Assembly (NCBI RefSeq): GCF_011250635.1
Contig: NZ_JAANNP010000003.1
Span: 1 to 64,000, forward strand
DNA from: Motilibacter deserti
Lineage (GTDB): Bacteria; Actinomycetota; Actinomycetes; Motilibacterales; Motilibacteraceae
DNA length: 64,000 nt
Direction: 5' to 3'
The translations under genes and the position numbers were made by a program. The notes beneath the pieces were generated by a model, which worked only from the letters and a program-made list of their open reading frames with translations, did not search any database and was not told the DNA's origin. Positions 1 to 8,507 of this stretch are shown piece after piece (the stretch's first letter is position 1; the number at the start of each line of letters is the position of its first letter).

Positions 1-25
1 GCCGGACGTCTTTGATAAGACGGTC

Positions 26-59
26 GTGCCCCCGCACCCCCTAAGGGTGACGGGGGCAC
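26..59. terminator. hairpin, possible terminator of an upstream gene
   Basis: A 9-bp perfect stem (GTGCCCCCG paired with CGGGGGCAC) encloses a second short CCC/GGG pairing. No T-tract follows on either strand, so this is a hairpin by sequence and a terminator only by inference. It lies at the window edge; no gene can be assigned to bases 1-213. Confidence 0.4.
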
Positions 60-213
60 AGCCATATCTGGTCATGGCCACGATCGATCTCGAGGGCCCT
101 GCACGAGGCGGCCCGCCCCGCACGGGATCATCCGCACCCGCCGCTTCGTCCCGCCTGCCGGCTGCGACCTGGCGGGGAGAGCGAGCCGGTCCGTCGGCCC
201 CGGCCCAGAACAC

Positions 214-252
214 GGCGGCGGCACCTTCCCATGCCGGGAGGGGGCCGCCGCC
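214..252 (-). terminator. hairpin after the S15 peptidase gene
   Basis: GGCGGCGGC at 214-222 pairs with GCCGCCGCC at 244-252. The hairpin begins about 12 bases past the peptidase stop on the minus strand. A run of T is missing, as is common in high-GC actinomycetes. Confidence 0.45.
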
Positions 253-263
253 ACGTCGAGCGG

Positions 264-2195
264 TCAGATCCCCGCGTTGCGGGCTGCCTGCTGGCCGCCG
301 ACGATCGGCAGTGTGATGCGGCTGCGCTTCACCGAGACCGTGATGTTCGCCTGGTTGCGGTCGGCCTGGCTGCTGTAGCCCGAGTAGCTGCCGACGATCA
401 CGACGGCGATGCGGTGACCTGCCTTGAAGACGTAGTCCTCGGGCAGCAGCGGGAAGTCCACGACGTAGTCGCGCCCGGGCTCGAGCGCAGTGGCGGTGCG
501 CCTCGAGGTGAGATTGAGCGCGTCGACGACGCCCTCGGTCACGACCTCCCGGTCAGCGGTGACCAGCCGCTTGGTCACCTGCTTGTAGCAGGCGTCGTCG
601 AGCGGGCTCGACTCCCCCCAGCAGTCCTCGGGGGTCGTCGCGGTCACCGGGAGGACGCCGTCGCCTGACGTCCAGTTGATCCGCGTGTCCGCGCCCAGGT
701 CGATGAGCACCGCGCCGAAGTTCGTGTCCGTCGCGTCGACCGACGCCGTCATCTGGACCGACGGCGTACCGGAGATGTGCACGTCAGAGCTCAAGGTGTC
801 CGACATGAAGACAAGCTTGTTCGGTGAAGCCGTGGTGAGGTTGGACTGCACCGAGTTCCGCGACATCGAGATCGCGTCGCGGAAGGTGAGCGAGTGCTCC
901 GCCCCCTTCTCCTGGACGTAGCCGAACCCGCCGGCCGCGCCGTCACCCTCTGCCCCTGGTACCGAGCTGCGGAACCACAGCCGGGTATCGGTGGCGCCTG
1001 GGGCGGGCCAGTCGGCGTACGTCGCCCAGACATCCGGCGCCCGCTCGACGTCGGCGATCGGCTCGTCCATGATCCCGTTCTGAACGCCCTGCAGCCAGTA
1101 GTCGAACCAGCGGTGGAGCGTGTCGACCCAGTCGGCACGCCGGGAGTCGAAGGGGTCGACGTGCCCCTCCTGGCTCAGCCAGATCTTGCGCGGCACCCCC
1201 TGCTTCGCCAGCGCGTACCACCACTTGCTGAAGTGGTCGGGCATGACGTTGTCGTCGTTGAGGCCGTGGTAGACGAAGACGCTCGCCTTCACCTTCTTGA
1301 CGTCCTTGAGGTAGTCGCGCACCTCCCAAAACTGCGAGTAGTCACCGGTCTCGTCGCCGTCGTTGGCGTCGAGCACGTCACGCACCGGCTTGCAGTAGCC
1401 CCGGCGCTCGGGGTTCGTCACCGTGTTCGCGAGGCTGGCGAGGTAGTTGTTGCCGCGCAGGATGACGCCGTTGCTACGGGTGTAGTCGTGATAGCTCGAG
1501 ATCGCCGAGATCGGCACGATCGTCGTGAGCCCCTCGACACCGCTGGCCGCGACCGCGTTCGCCAGCGTTCCGTCGTAGGACTTGCCGATGAGGGCTGACT
1601 TGCCGTTGTCCCAGGTGGCGAACTGCTCGGTGCCGGCGGCGTCGAAGGCGCGCGCCCGCCCGTTCAGCCAGTCGATGACGACCTTGGCGCTGAGGTTGTC
1701 GGACTCGTCGTGCACGGTGGGGCACCCGGTCGAGTTGTTCGTGCCGATCATGTCCATGAGGACCACGGCGTAGCCACGGGGCACGAAGTAGTTGTCGTAG
1801 AACAGCGGCCACTTGTCCAGCAGCCCGTCACCGTCGACGTCCGCCTTGAGCTCGGACTCGTTGCCCCGGCCAAGGGTCGAGTAATAGGGGCTCGGGTCCA
1901 TGACGACGGGGACCTGAAGCCCCTCCGCGGTGGCGGCAGGGCGTTTGATGTCGATCGCGATCTTGTCGCGCGCGCCGTCCTTGTCGCTGTCGTACGGCGA
2001 GTCGACCCAGAGCCGCTCACGGATGGCGTCGGCGAACCCGAACACGGGCTGCGTCACGCCGTCGGCCACCACGATCTCGGGCACGGCGGCCGCGCCGGCG
2101 GTGCTCGGAGCGACGGCGACCAGCGCCGACGCGGCGGCCACGGTCAACGCGGCCGGTAGGACGAGGGCGGTACGGAGGTTCCGGCGAGGTCTCAT
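264..2195 (-). CDS. secreted CocE/NonD-type hydrolase, S15 X-Pro dipeptidyl-peptidase family
   Basis: A 643-residue exported serine hydrolase of peptidase family S15 (X-Pro dipeptidyl-peptidase/CocE), probably releasing X-Pro dipeptides outside the cell. Residues 1-36 form a signal peptide: RR-rich start, hydrophobic core, small residues up to GAAAV. The nucleophile is Ser206 in GKSYDG; Asp314 or Asp315 (GLNDDN) and His345 (EGHVDPF) complete the triad. The region after about residue 380 fits the jelly-roll C-terminal domain of the family. The ATG at 2195 is preferred because AAAGGA sits just upstream of it and the signal peptide starts there; an in-frame start 13 codons earlier lacks such a site. 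It is transcribed divergently from the ATPase gene at 2388. The substrate is inferred from the family; a related esterase activity cannot be excluded. Confidence 0.9.
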   Translation of the reverse strand: MRPRRNLRTALVLPAALTVAAASALVAVAPSTAGAAAVPEIVVADGVTQPVFGFADAIRERLWVDSPYDSDKDGARDKIAIDIKRPAATAEGLQVPVVMDPSPYYSTLGRGNESELKADVDGDGLLDKWPLFYDNYFVPRGYAVVLMDMIGTNNSTGCPTVHDESDNLSAKVVIDWLNGRARAFDAAGTEQFATWDNGKSALIGKSYDGTLANAVAASGVEGLTTIVPISAISSYHDYTRSNGVILRGNNYLASLANTVTNPERRGYCKPVRDVLDANDGDETGDYSQFWEVRDYLKDVKKVKASVFVYHGLNDDNVMPDHFSKWWYALAKQGVPRKIWLSQEGHVDPFDSRRADWVDTLHRWFDYWLQGVQNGIMDEPIADVERAPDVWATYADWPAPGATDTRLWFRSSVPGAEGDGAAGGFGYVQEKGAEHSLTFRDAISMSRNSVQSNLTTASPNKLVFMSDTLSSDVHISGTPSVQMTASVDATDTNFGAVLIDLGADTRINWTSGDGVLPVTATTPEDCWGESSPLDDACYKQVTKRLVTADREVVTEGVVDALNLTSRRTATALEPGRDYVVDFPLLPEDYVFKAGHRIAVVIVGSYSGYSSQADRNQANITVSVKRSRITLPIVGGQQAARNAGI

Positions 2196-2387
2196 GGAGT
2201 CCTTTCGCGGGCGGAAGCGGACGGGAGGCTGCACGCCATCTCACCGATCCGTGCGCAGTCTGGACACCGACACCTGTCGGAAGTGCGGCTCGCCCACCGC
2301 AGACACTGACGGGGGTGCCCTGCACAGGTGTCGCCGGGCGGCGGACCGGGGAGACACCAACGGATGCAGTGAGGGGGCGTGACGGAC

Positions 2388-2825
2388 ATGGGGAGGCACT
2401 CGTTGCTGGAGGGACACGCGTTCGCGGTCCCCCCGGGGGCTCCCCACGCCTCCGTGGACCTGCGCCCCGAGCCGAGGGCGGCACGGGAGGCGCGGCTCTG
2501 GGTACGGTCCCAGGTCCCGCCGCTCGGGCCCGAGGCCGCGGACGCTCTCGACATCCTCGTCAGCGAGGTCGTCACGAACGCCGTGCTCCATGCGCGGACC
2601 CGCTTCACCGTGGGCGTGACTCGGCTGGACTCGGCGGTGCTCGTCACCGTCGCCGACCACAACCCGCAGCAGCCCGAGCCGCAGGTGGAGAGTGACTCGC
2701 GCACCTCAGGCCGCGGCCTGGCCCTGCTGTCCGCGCTGAGCGATGACTGGGGCGTGGCCAGCGAGCCCGACGGCAAGTGCGTGTGGTTCGTCCTCGCGTC
2801 CGGCTCCGGAGGCGCCACCCGGTGA
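2388..2825 (+). CDS. RsbW-type ATP-binding anti-sigma regulatory protein
   Basis: A short single-domain protein with the GHKL/HATPase_c fold of RsbW-like serine kinases, which in actinomycetes act in partner-switching control of sigma factors. The N-box EVVTNAVLHA, the G1-like VADHN and the SGRGLALL G2 segment are all recognisable, so ATP binding is likely. The start is not certain: an ATG at 2388 lies 10 bases after GAGGGGG, a GTG at 2379 sits too close to it, and a TTG at 2403 follows GGGGAGG. The gene is followed after 121 bases by a KaiC-like ATPase; the pair may form one signalling unit with the nearby PAS-GAF-PP2C phosphatase and sigma factors, but the partner is unknown. Confidence 0.88.
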   Translation: MGRHSLLEGHAFAVPPGAPHASVDLRPEPRAAREARLWVRSQVPPLGPEAADALDILVSEVVTNAVLHARTRFTVGVTRLDSAVLVTVADHNPQQPEPQVESDSRTSGRGLALLSALSDDWGVASEPDGKCVWFVLASGSGGATR

Positions 2826-2946
2826 CCGGCTCTGCTCCACCCGGCGCCCCGTATTCGATGCCGGACGCGCTGCCGGGCGCTCTTCCCACCTTGTGACCGC
2901 GGCCGACGCGGGCGCGCCCGGCGTCCCCGACCGGGGAGGCCCAGCA

Positions 2947-4347
2947 GTGCTGCCGCGGTTGGAGACGGGGATCCCCGGCTTCGACGTCGTCAGCGGGGGT
3001 GGGCTGCCACGCGGGCGGGCCACCCTCGTGTCGGGTGAGGCGGGCGCGGCCAAGACCGTCTTCGCCGCGCAGTTCCTCGCCGAGGGCGTACGCCGCGGTC
3101 AGCCGGCCGTGTTCGTCTCCCTCGAGGAGCCGGCCGAGGAGCTGCGGGCGAACCTCTCCACCCTCGGGTGGCCGATCGCCGAGTGGGAGCGGGAGGAGCT
3201 CTGGAGCTTCGTCGACGCGTCACCGGTGGTGGTGGGCGACACGGCGGAGGCGTTCAGCGACTACAGCCTCGAGACCCTCTCGGCCCAGATCGGGCGGGCC
3301 GTGGACGCGACGGGCGCTGTGCGGCTAGCGATCGACTCCCTGGACGCCGTCCTGCTGCGCTACGCCGAGACCGAGATCGTGCGCGGCCAGCTGCGCCGGC
3401 TGGTGGCCGAGCTGCGCCGCCTCGGGCTGACCGTCGTGCTCACGGCCGAGTCGCCCGAGGGCGAGCCGCGGCTGACCATGACTGGGGTCGGGCAGTTCGT
3501 CGCGGACAACGTGGTCGTGCTCCGCAACCGCCTCGAGGGCGAGCGGCGGCGCCGGACCGTCGAGGTGCTGAAGATGCGCGGGGCGGGGCACCGCGGAGGG
3601 GAGCACCCCTTCACCGTCCAGCCGGGCCGCGGCGTCGTGGTGCTGCCCGGGCGCGGGGACCGCCCGCTGCCCCTGCCCGCCTCGGACCGGGTGTCGCTCG
3701 GCACGGCGCAGCTGGACGAGCTGTGCGGGGGAGGCGCTTACCGGGGGTCGGTCGTGCTCGCCGCCGGTCCGCCGGCGTCGGGCAAGACGCTGCTCGCTGC
3801 GGCGTTCGCCGCCGCCGGGCCCCCGACGCTGTTCGTCGCGCTGGACCAGACCCGCGAGCAGGTCGTGCACGCCACCTGTGCGGCGGGCTACCGGCTGGAC
3901 GAGGCGGAGCGGGCGGGGAAGCTGCGCTTCCTCCGGGTGCGCCCCGAGGCACCGGAGGAGCTGCTCGCGACCGTGCAGCACGCCGCTGATGAGCTCCGTC
4001 CCGCCCGGATCGTCCTCGACGGGCTCGGCGCGGTCCAGCGGACGGCCACGCGCGTCGTCTTCGAAGAGCTCGTCCGCGGGCTGGAGGCGGTCCTGCGCTC
4101 GAGCAGCGCGACCTGTCTCGTCACGACGACCACGCAGCCGTTGCTGGGGTCGCCCGTCGACCTCGACCCCGAGCTGCTGGCCGCAGCCGACTGCATCCTG
4201 CTGCTGCGGCACCAGGACCTCGGCCATCGACTGGCGCGCACCGTCACGGTGCTCGGCATGCGCGGCGGCGCGAACGGGCAGGCAGTGCGTGAGCTGCAGA
4301 TCGGAAGCTCTGGGCTCCGACTCGCCCCGGTCACTCCGGCGGGCTGA
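2947..4347 (+). CDS. KaiC-like protein with two RecA-type ATPase domains
   Basis: A 466-residue tandem-RecA protein of the KaiC family. The first domain (about 1-235) opens with the family hallmark TGIPGFD and GGGLPRG, then a Walker A-like GEAGAAKT (30-37) in which the usual second glycine is alanine, the catalytic Glu pair at 60-61 and Walker B LAIDSLD. The second domain (about 245-466) has a canonical GPPASGKT (274-281), but the Glu pair position reads DQ (300-301), so its phospho-transfer chemistry is probably altered. The GTG at 2947 is preferred because GGGGAGG precedes it at the right distance and homologues begin here; the frame is open further upstream. KaiC relatives outside cyanobacteria usually act in signalling rather than in a clock. 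Context with the RsbW-like gene supports this. Confidence 0.88.
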   Translation: MLPRLETGIPGFDVVSGGGLPRGRATLVSGEAGAAKTVFAAQFLAEGVRRGQPAVFVSLEEPAEELRANLSTLGWPIAEWEREELWSFVDASPVVVGDTAEAFSDYSLETLSAQIGRAVDATGAVRLAIDSLDAVLLRYAETEIVRGQLRRLVAELRRLGLTVVLTAESPEGEPRLTMTGVGQFVADNVVVLRNRLEGERRRRTVEVLKMRGAGHRGGEHPFTVQPGRGVVVLPGRGDRPLPLPASDRVSLGTAQLDELCGGGAYRGSVVLAAGPPASGKTLLAAAFAAAGPPTLFVALDQTREQVVHATCAAGYRLDEAERAGKLRFLRVRPEAPEELLATVQHAADELRPARIVLDGLGAVQRTATRVVFEELVRGLEAVLRSSSATCLVTTTTQPLLGSPVDLDPELLAAADCILLLRHQDLGHRLARTVTVLGMRGGANGQAVRELQIGSSGLRLAPVTPAG

Positions 4348-4412
4348 GCCGAGCTGTCAGCCTGTCCCGCAGCTCCGCCCTCGGGTCGCGCCGGCTGGGG
4401 CTGGCACTGCGG

Positions 4413-4901
4413 TCAGGCCGCGATGACGAGCGCCGAGACGCCCCACAGCCCAACCGCGGCCACGCCAGCGGCCAGCTCGACGAGCACCCCGATCCCGATG
4501 CCCTTCAACGTGACCATGGTGGACGACCAGGCGTCGCGCTGGCTGTGTAGCCGAGCGTGCTCGGCCAGGTAGACGCCGAGGACGAACCCGAGCGGCAGGC
4601 CCACCACGGGCACGACGAAGAAGCCCACGACGCCGAGAAGCGCCCCGACACCGAGAGTCGTGCGGGGCGCTCCGGCCTCACGCAGAGCGCGGGCGGGCAG
4701 GAGGTACTTCGTGGCGGTGCCCGCGGCGAGCACGGCGGTCACGGCGGCCAGCACGAGCCACGGCGCGGGCCCGTCCTCCAGCCAGGCCCAGGCCAGCGTC
4801 GCGGCCCAGATGACAGCCAGCCCCGGCAGGACCGGCACGAGCACCCCGACCAGCCCGACGAGCATCGCCAGCGCCACGATCGCCAGCCCCCAGAGCTCCA
4901 T
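4413..4901 (-). CDS. DUF456 family membrane protein
   Basis: A small integral membrane protein of about 162 residues matching DUF456. Hydrophobic segments are seen around residues 3-35 (with the VGVLVPVLPGL signature), 48-65, 85-115 (GVVGFFVVPVVGLPLGFVLGVYLAEH) and 135-160. The ATG at 4901 gives the usual MELWGL-type N-terminus; an ATG six codons upstream is also possible and neither has a strong ribosome binding site. It lies 18 bases after the stop of the sigma factor gene on the same strand and could be co-transcribed with it counting from the start at 4919. No function is known for the family. Confidence 0.85.
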   Translation of the reverse strand: MELWGLAIVALAMLVGLVGVLVPVLPGLAVIWAATLAWAWLEDGPAPWLVLAAVTAVLAAGTATKYLLPARALREAGAPRTTLGVGALLGVVGFFVVPVVGLPLGFVLGVYLAEHARLHSQRDAWSSTMVTLKGIGIGVLVELAAGVAAVGLWGVSALVIAA

Positions 4902-4937
4902 GGCGTCAGGATGGCCCATGCCCGGCTGAGCTGGGCG

Positions 4938-5975
4938 TCAGCTGGCCCAGTCGAGCAGGTCGCGCGTCGCCGAGGGGTGGCGCAGCTTGGCGAGCGCCTC
5001 CTTCTCCAGCTGACGGATCCGCTCGCGAGTCAGCCCCAGCTCGCGCCCGATCTCGTCGAGGGTGCGGGCCCGGCCGTCCACCAGGCCATAGCGCAGCCGA
5101 ACGATCGCGGCCTCGCGCTCGGGCAGCGTCGCGATCGCGCGGTGCAGCTCGCGCAGCATCGCCCGGTGCTCGACCGCCTCGACGGCCGTCACCGCGTCGG
5201 TGTCGACCACGAGCTCTCCCACGCTGGTGTCGAGGTCGTCCCCGACGGGGGTGTCGAGGCTGATGGCCTCGCGCCCCACACGGCGCAGGGTGATGACGTC
5301 CGCGACCTCCCAGCCGAGAGCCTCGGCGATCTCCTCGTCGGCAGGCTCGCGCTCCAGCTTGGCCGAGAGCTCGCGCAGCGCCCGGGTCAGCTTGCCGATC
5401 TGCTCGTGCACGTGCACGGGGAGGCGGATCGTCCGGGCCTGCTCGGCGAGCCCGCGCCCGATAGCCTGCCGGATCCACCACGTGGCGTAGGTCGAGAACT
5501 TGTAGCCCTTGCGGTAGTCGAACTTCTCGACCGCCCGCACCAGGCCGAGGTTGCCCTCCTGCACCACGTCGAGGAACGGCAGACCGCGGTGGCTGTGCTT
5601 CTTGGCCACGGACACGACCAGGCGGAGGTTCGCCCGCAGCATCTGGTCCTTGGCCCGCAGCCCGTCGCGGACGAGCGCCTCGAGGTCGGAGCGCCGGCTC
5701 GCGTCGAGGTCGGCGGGGGCGCTCTTGAGCAGGTGCTCGGCGTAGACGCCGGCCTCGATCCGCTGGGAGAGCTCGACCTCCTCCGCTGCGGTGAGCAGCG
5801 GGGTGCGGCCGATGTCGTCGAGGTAGAGCCGGACCAGGTCGGCGGTCGGGGCGGCGAGGTCGAGGTCCTGCTCGGACACGGGGCCCGCCGCGTCCGACAC
5901 GCGGCTGGAGTCGGGAAGGGCCGGAGCCCCCGATTGCGTCTGCTGCGTCGTCTGCAGCCTCGTCTCGGTTGTCAT
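4938..5975 (-). CDS. group 2 RNA polymerase sigma factor (SigB/HrdA-D type)
   Basis: A sigma-70 factor of 345 residues that closely resembles the principal sigma factor later in the window but lacks the long Lys/Ala-rich N-terminus. Region 1.2 (VRLYLDDIGRTPLL), region 2 with GLPFLDVVQEGNLGL and the -10 binding [12 protein letters not shown], region 3, and region 4 with LTRERIRQLE are all complete, so it should recognise promoters of the housekeeping class. This makes it a non-essential group 2 factor, usually used under stress or in stationary phase. The ATG at 5975 is chosen by alignment to family starts; no purine-rich ribosome binding site precedes it, so leaderless translation or the TTG at 5996 is possible. 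Confidence 0.92.
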   Translation of the reverse strand: MTTETRLQTTQQTQSGAPALPDSSRVSDAAGPVSEQDLDLAAPTADLVRLYLDDIGRTPLLTAAEEVELSQRIEAGVYAEHLLKSAPADLDASRRSDLEALVRDGLRAKDQMLRANLRLVVSVAKKHSHRGLPFLDVVQEGNLGLVRAVEKFDYRKGYKFSTYATWWIRQAIGRGLAEQARTIRLPVHVHEQIGKLTRALRELSAKLEREPADEEIAEALGWEVADVITLRRVGREAISLDTPVGDDLDTSVGELVVDTDAVTAVEAVEHRAMLRELHRAIATLPEREAAIVRLRYGLVDGRARTLDEIGRELGLTRERIRQLEKEALAKLRHPSATRDLLDWAS

Positions 5976-6081
5976 AGCAAAGAGGACAACGCACAAGGGC
6001 CCCGCCGTGCTTCCGCCCGGTCAGGTGGCCTCCGGCACGCGGGCCCCGGCAGGCAGCCGGTCGAGGCGGTCTTCGTCCGCG

Positions 6082-6306
6082 TCAGACCAGCGATGTGCCC
6101 GGACCGTCCTCGGTCGGCTGTGCCCGCCGGGCCTGCTCCCGCGCCGGGTCGTCGCGCACCAGCGGGCCGCCCTCCCGCAGTGCCGACTCCATCTGCTCGG
6201 CGTCGGGCTGGGCCGGCGGCTTCGCGGCCGCGTCGCTGTCGGCGAGCCGCTGCGCCTCGCCGCCGGCCGGCGCGTCGGTCGGAAGGTCCTGTCCCGGAGT
6301 AGTCAT
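6082..6306 (-). CDS. small hydrophilic hypothetical protein
   Basis: A possible 74-residue acidic, Ala/Pro/Asp-rich protein without membrane segment, starting MTTPGQ. No family is recognised. It lies between the sigma factor and the DUF2267 gene, has no clear ribosome binding site, and competes with open frames on the plus strand that look less protein-like. Its composition resembles the small stress-type hydrophilic proteins encoded further right. Confidence 0.45.
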   Translation of the reverse strand: MTTPGQDLPTDAPAGGEAQRLADSDAAAKPPAQPDAEQMESALREGGPLVRDDPAREQARRAQPTEDGPGTSLV

Positions 6307-6490
6307 GACCGAGGCGTACCCGTGGCGACCCATCAGCAACGCCTCCGAGCGAACCGGCTGGAGGAATTCCGTGTCCGTCTCGCTGCGTGACCAAGTGTGG
6401 ACGAAATGTGACTAAGGGAGGGTTCAAGCCCTGGCGGCCGGGGCAAGGAAGCGCCAACGCGACGAGACCCCCTAGGCTCGGAGGTTGTCC

Positions 6491-6883
6491 GTGCACTACG
6501 CCCAGCTAGCCCGCCTGGTCCAGCACCGCGCCCGCATCGCGTCACCGGCCATCGCCGACCGGGCCACGAGTGCGACCCTCCGGGCGCTGGCGGAACGAGT
6601 ACCCGACACCGTTGCCGCCACCCTCGCGGAGCGGCTGCCTCCGGACCTGGCGGCACACCTGCGCGACGGCCTCGAGGCATCCGGGGTGCCGGACCCGGCG
6701 CTGGCCGACGACTTCGTCGCCCTCGTCGCAGAACGGACCAGTTTGGATGCGCCACGTGCAGCGTCGGTCGCGCGGACGGTCTTCCGGATCGTCGACCTGG
6801 AGAGCGGGGGAGGGCTGGCCTCACGGCCGCGTGGGGTGCTTCCCGAGGACGTACGCGACCTCGTCGCCCGCTCCTCCCGGTAG
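6491..6883 (+). CDS. DUF2267-like protein
   Basis: A 130-residue soluble protein with the layout of DUF2267: an N-terminal half ending in LPPDLAAHLRDGL and a C-terminal half FVALVAERTSLD...VLPEDVRDLVA. The family is common beside stress proteins in actinomycetes and has no established function. The GTG at 6491 is chosen because GGAGG at 6480-6484 lies six bases before it. About 190 bases without a gene follow; they contain only the hairpin noted at 7025. Confidence 0.75.
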   Translation: MHYAQLARLVQHRARIASPAIADRATSATLRALAERVPDTVAATLAERLPPDLAAHLRDGLEASGVPDPALADDFVALVAERTSLDAPRAASVARTVFRIVDLESGGGLASRPRGVLPEDVRDLVARSSR

Positions 6884-7024
6884 CGCGGCGCGGAGTCGGT
6901 CTCGCCGGCCGGGATGGATGTCGCACTGCTGGGCATAGGGTGCGCAGATCCCGAGGTCGCCAGCGGCAGGACCGGAGGCGACGAGACCGGGCAGTGACGG
7001 GGCCGCGAGGATCGCGCCGAGGGT

Positions 7025-7043
7025 GCCGGGCGGGACGCCCGGC
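7025..7043 (+). other. hairpin upstream of the DUF3140 gene
   Basis: GCCGGGCG pairs with CGCCCGGC around a 3-base loop, ending about 18 bases before the ribosome binding site of the next gene. It lies in the leader of that gene or could end the DUF2267 transcript. No further support is visible. Confidence 0.35.
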
Positions 7044-7073
7044 GACGGGACGGACAGGTCGGAGGGAGACCAC

Positions 7074-7541
7074 ATGGACCGCGGGCAGGACCTCGACGCG
7101 CTGTGGGGCGAGTTCCACAGCGTCGTGACCATGACCTCGCGCGAGCTGCAGGAGTTCTTGCGGGCCGACGCCTCCAGCGAGGAGGCCGAGCCCATGCCGG
7201 GCCTCCAGCCGGAGACGGGCAGCGCACAGGACGGCGTGGCGACGGGCGCTGCGGACACGTCGCCGGCGGCGGCCATGGGCACGATGGCCGTCGACGACCT
7301 CGGGCCGGGGGAGCAGGCTGCCCTGCAGGACGACCACCTCGGCGAAGCGGTGGCTTCGGTGCTGGCCAAGCGCAAGACGGACCTGACCGAGACCGACCTC
7401 GACGTCATGCGAGCGGTCATCGACCGGGTCCGCGCGGCGTACCCCGAGGGCGACTTCACCCACAACACCATCGACCTGCGTGACGACGCCCTGCGGCGGA
7501 CGCTGATGTCCGTGGGGCACGACCCGCTGCGGGTGCACTAG
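7074..7541 (+). CDS. DUF3140 family protein
   Basis: A 155-residue protein of DUF3140, recognised from LWGEFHSVVTMTSRELQEFL near the N-terminus and from the C-terminal half with KRKTDLTETDLDVM, FTHNT and LMSVGHDPLR. In the middle is a longer Ala/Gly-rich insertion than is usual. Members are small soluble actinobacterial proteins; DNA binding has been suggested for the family but not shown here. The ATG at 7074 follows GGAGGGAG, which settles the start against upstream in-frame codons. The gene ends at a strong hairpin shared with the convergent Rpf gene. Confidence 0.85.
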   Translation: MDRGQDLDALWGEFHSVVTMTSRELQEFLRADASSEEAEPMPGLQPETGSAQDGVATGAADTSPAAAMGTMAVDDLGPGEQAALQDDHLGEAVASVLAKRKTDLTETDLDVMRAVIDRVRAAYPEGDFTHNTIDLRDDALRRTLMSVGHDPLRVH

Positions 7542-7618
7542 GTCGAGGAAAGCCCGCGCCCACGCGGAGCACAGAGCGGATCAGGCCCGGTACGAGCCGA
7601 AGGAGGCCTGGACATGCT

Positions 7619-7649
7619 GAGGGGCGGCGCACTCGGTGCGCCGCCCCTC
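7619..7649. terminator. strong bidirectional hairpin terminator
   Basis: GAGGGGCGGCGCAC and its exact complement form a 14-bp perfect stem around a 3-base loop. It sits between the convergent DUF3140 and Rpf-type genes, so it can serve both. Confidence 0.75.
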
Positions 7650-7685
7650 ACCTGTCTGCGTCCGCCCCGCTGGAACGGGCCCCCG

Positions 7686-8330
7686 TCAGAGGAACTTGCC
7701 GCAGTGCGGCCACGGCCGCGAGCCGCTGCGCTTGTAGAGCAACTGCGCCCGGTAGGTCTGCTCCTGGGCGGAAGCGCGGTGCGGCAAGCCCGAGCCGCCG
7801 ACGCCGCGCCAGGTGCCCACGCTGAACTGGTAGAGGCCGTAGTAGCCGGCCGGGTTGACCGCGCGGGGGTTGCCCCCGGACTCGCAGCGCGCGAGTGCCG
7901 ACCAGTTGAGGCCGTCGAGGCCCAGGCTGCGGTCGCCGATCTTGCGGTCGGCGGACCGGGAGGCGGGTGCCTTGACCTTGGGCAGCGCCCGCCACGTGAG
8001 CGCGTCGGCCTTGCCCGTGACCGGGAGGTGGTTGCGGCGCTGGAACGCCTTGAGCGCCGCCGCCGTCTTGGGGCCGAACTGACCCGTGACGGAGACCTTC
8101 AGGCTGGCCTGCAGGTCGCGGACGGCGCCGCCCTGCGCTCCCTGCACGAGGAGCGGGGTCCGGACGACGGCCTTGCCCTTGGCCGGCGCGGCGCCGGCGC
8201 CCGAGCCGCCCGCGGCCAGCGCGGCGGTCGTCAGGCCCGCTCCGGCGACGGCGACGATCGCGCGCGGAGCGGTCGAAGTGCGTACGGCGCGGTGGCGCCC
8301 CTGATAGGGACGCAGGAAGGAACTCGGCAC
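7686..8330 (-). CDS. secreted Rpf-type muralytic enzyme with peptidoglycan-binding domain
   Basis: A 214-residue exported protein. A positively charged start (YQGRHR, as in actinobacterial Rpf proteins) and a hydrophobic stretch form the signal sequence (about 1-45). Next is a PG_binding_1 domain (GGAVRDLQ...VTGQFGPKTAAALKAFQ). The C-terminal Rpf transglycosylase domain has catalytic Glu in ALARCESGGNP, followed by GYYGLYQFS and a final PWPHCGKFL. It should cut glycan strands in the cell wall and help growth or exit from dormancy. The GTG at 8330 is preferred: GGAGAGGG lies upstream and family starts align; the frame is open further. It is controlled by the c-di-AMP riboswitch directly upstream. 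Confidence 0.88.
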   Translation of the reverse strand: MPSSFLRPYQGRHRAVRTSTAPRAIVAVAGAGLTTAALAAGGSGAGAAPAKGKAVVRTPLLVQGAQGGAVRDLQASLKVSVTGQFGPKTAAALKAFQRRNHLPVTGKADALTWRALPKVKAPASRSADRKIGDRSLGLDGLNWSALARCESGGNPRAVNPAGYYGLYQFSVGTWRGVGGSGLPHRASAQEQTYRAQLLYKRSGSRPWPHCGKFL

Positions 8331-8346
8331 GCGAGGTGGCCCTCTC

Positions 8347-8507
8347 CAGCGCCTGCGAAGTGAGCTGTCGGGTTCGGGAGGAGATTTCCCGGCCGCGTGT
8401 CGCGGCTTCACCCCAAGGACGGGTAGAACTGCACCCGCCCGCGGATGGGTCCCCCGCTCCTGCCCGTGATCCACGGAAACCTCGTGCGCGGGCAGGACTC
8501 GGCGCCG
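8347..8507 (-). promoter_or_regulatory. ydaO-type c-di-AMP riboswitch
   Basis: Read on the minus strand the leader of the Rpf gene carries the conserved blocks of the ydaO/c-di-AMP aptamer in the right order: GCCGAGTCCTGCC, GGGGGACCCA, TTGGGGTGAAGCCGC, GGGAAATCTCC and CCCGAACCCGACAGCT. The closing P1 helix can be drawn between CGGCGCC (8501-8507) and GGCGCTG (8347-8353). The Rpf ribosome binding site GGAGAGGG begins right after P1, so ligand binding could alter either termination or translation. In actinomycetes such riboswitches are known to control cell-wall hydrolases, which fits the gene below it. Confidence 0.88.

Noticed and set aside
4351-4375. GAGCTG/CAGCTC hairpin between the KaiC-like and DUF456 genes
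   Set aside because: Only 6 bp with a 13-base loop; not convincing as a terminator.
6007-6390. Plus-strand open frame opposite the small hypothetical gene
   Set aside because: Arg/Leu-rich translation without protein character and no ribosome binding site.
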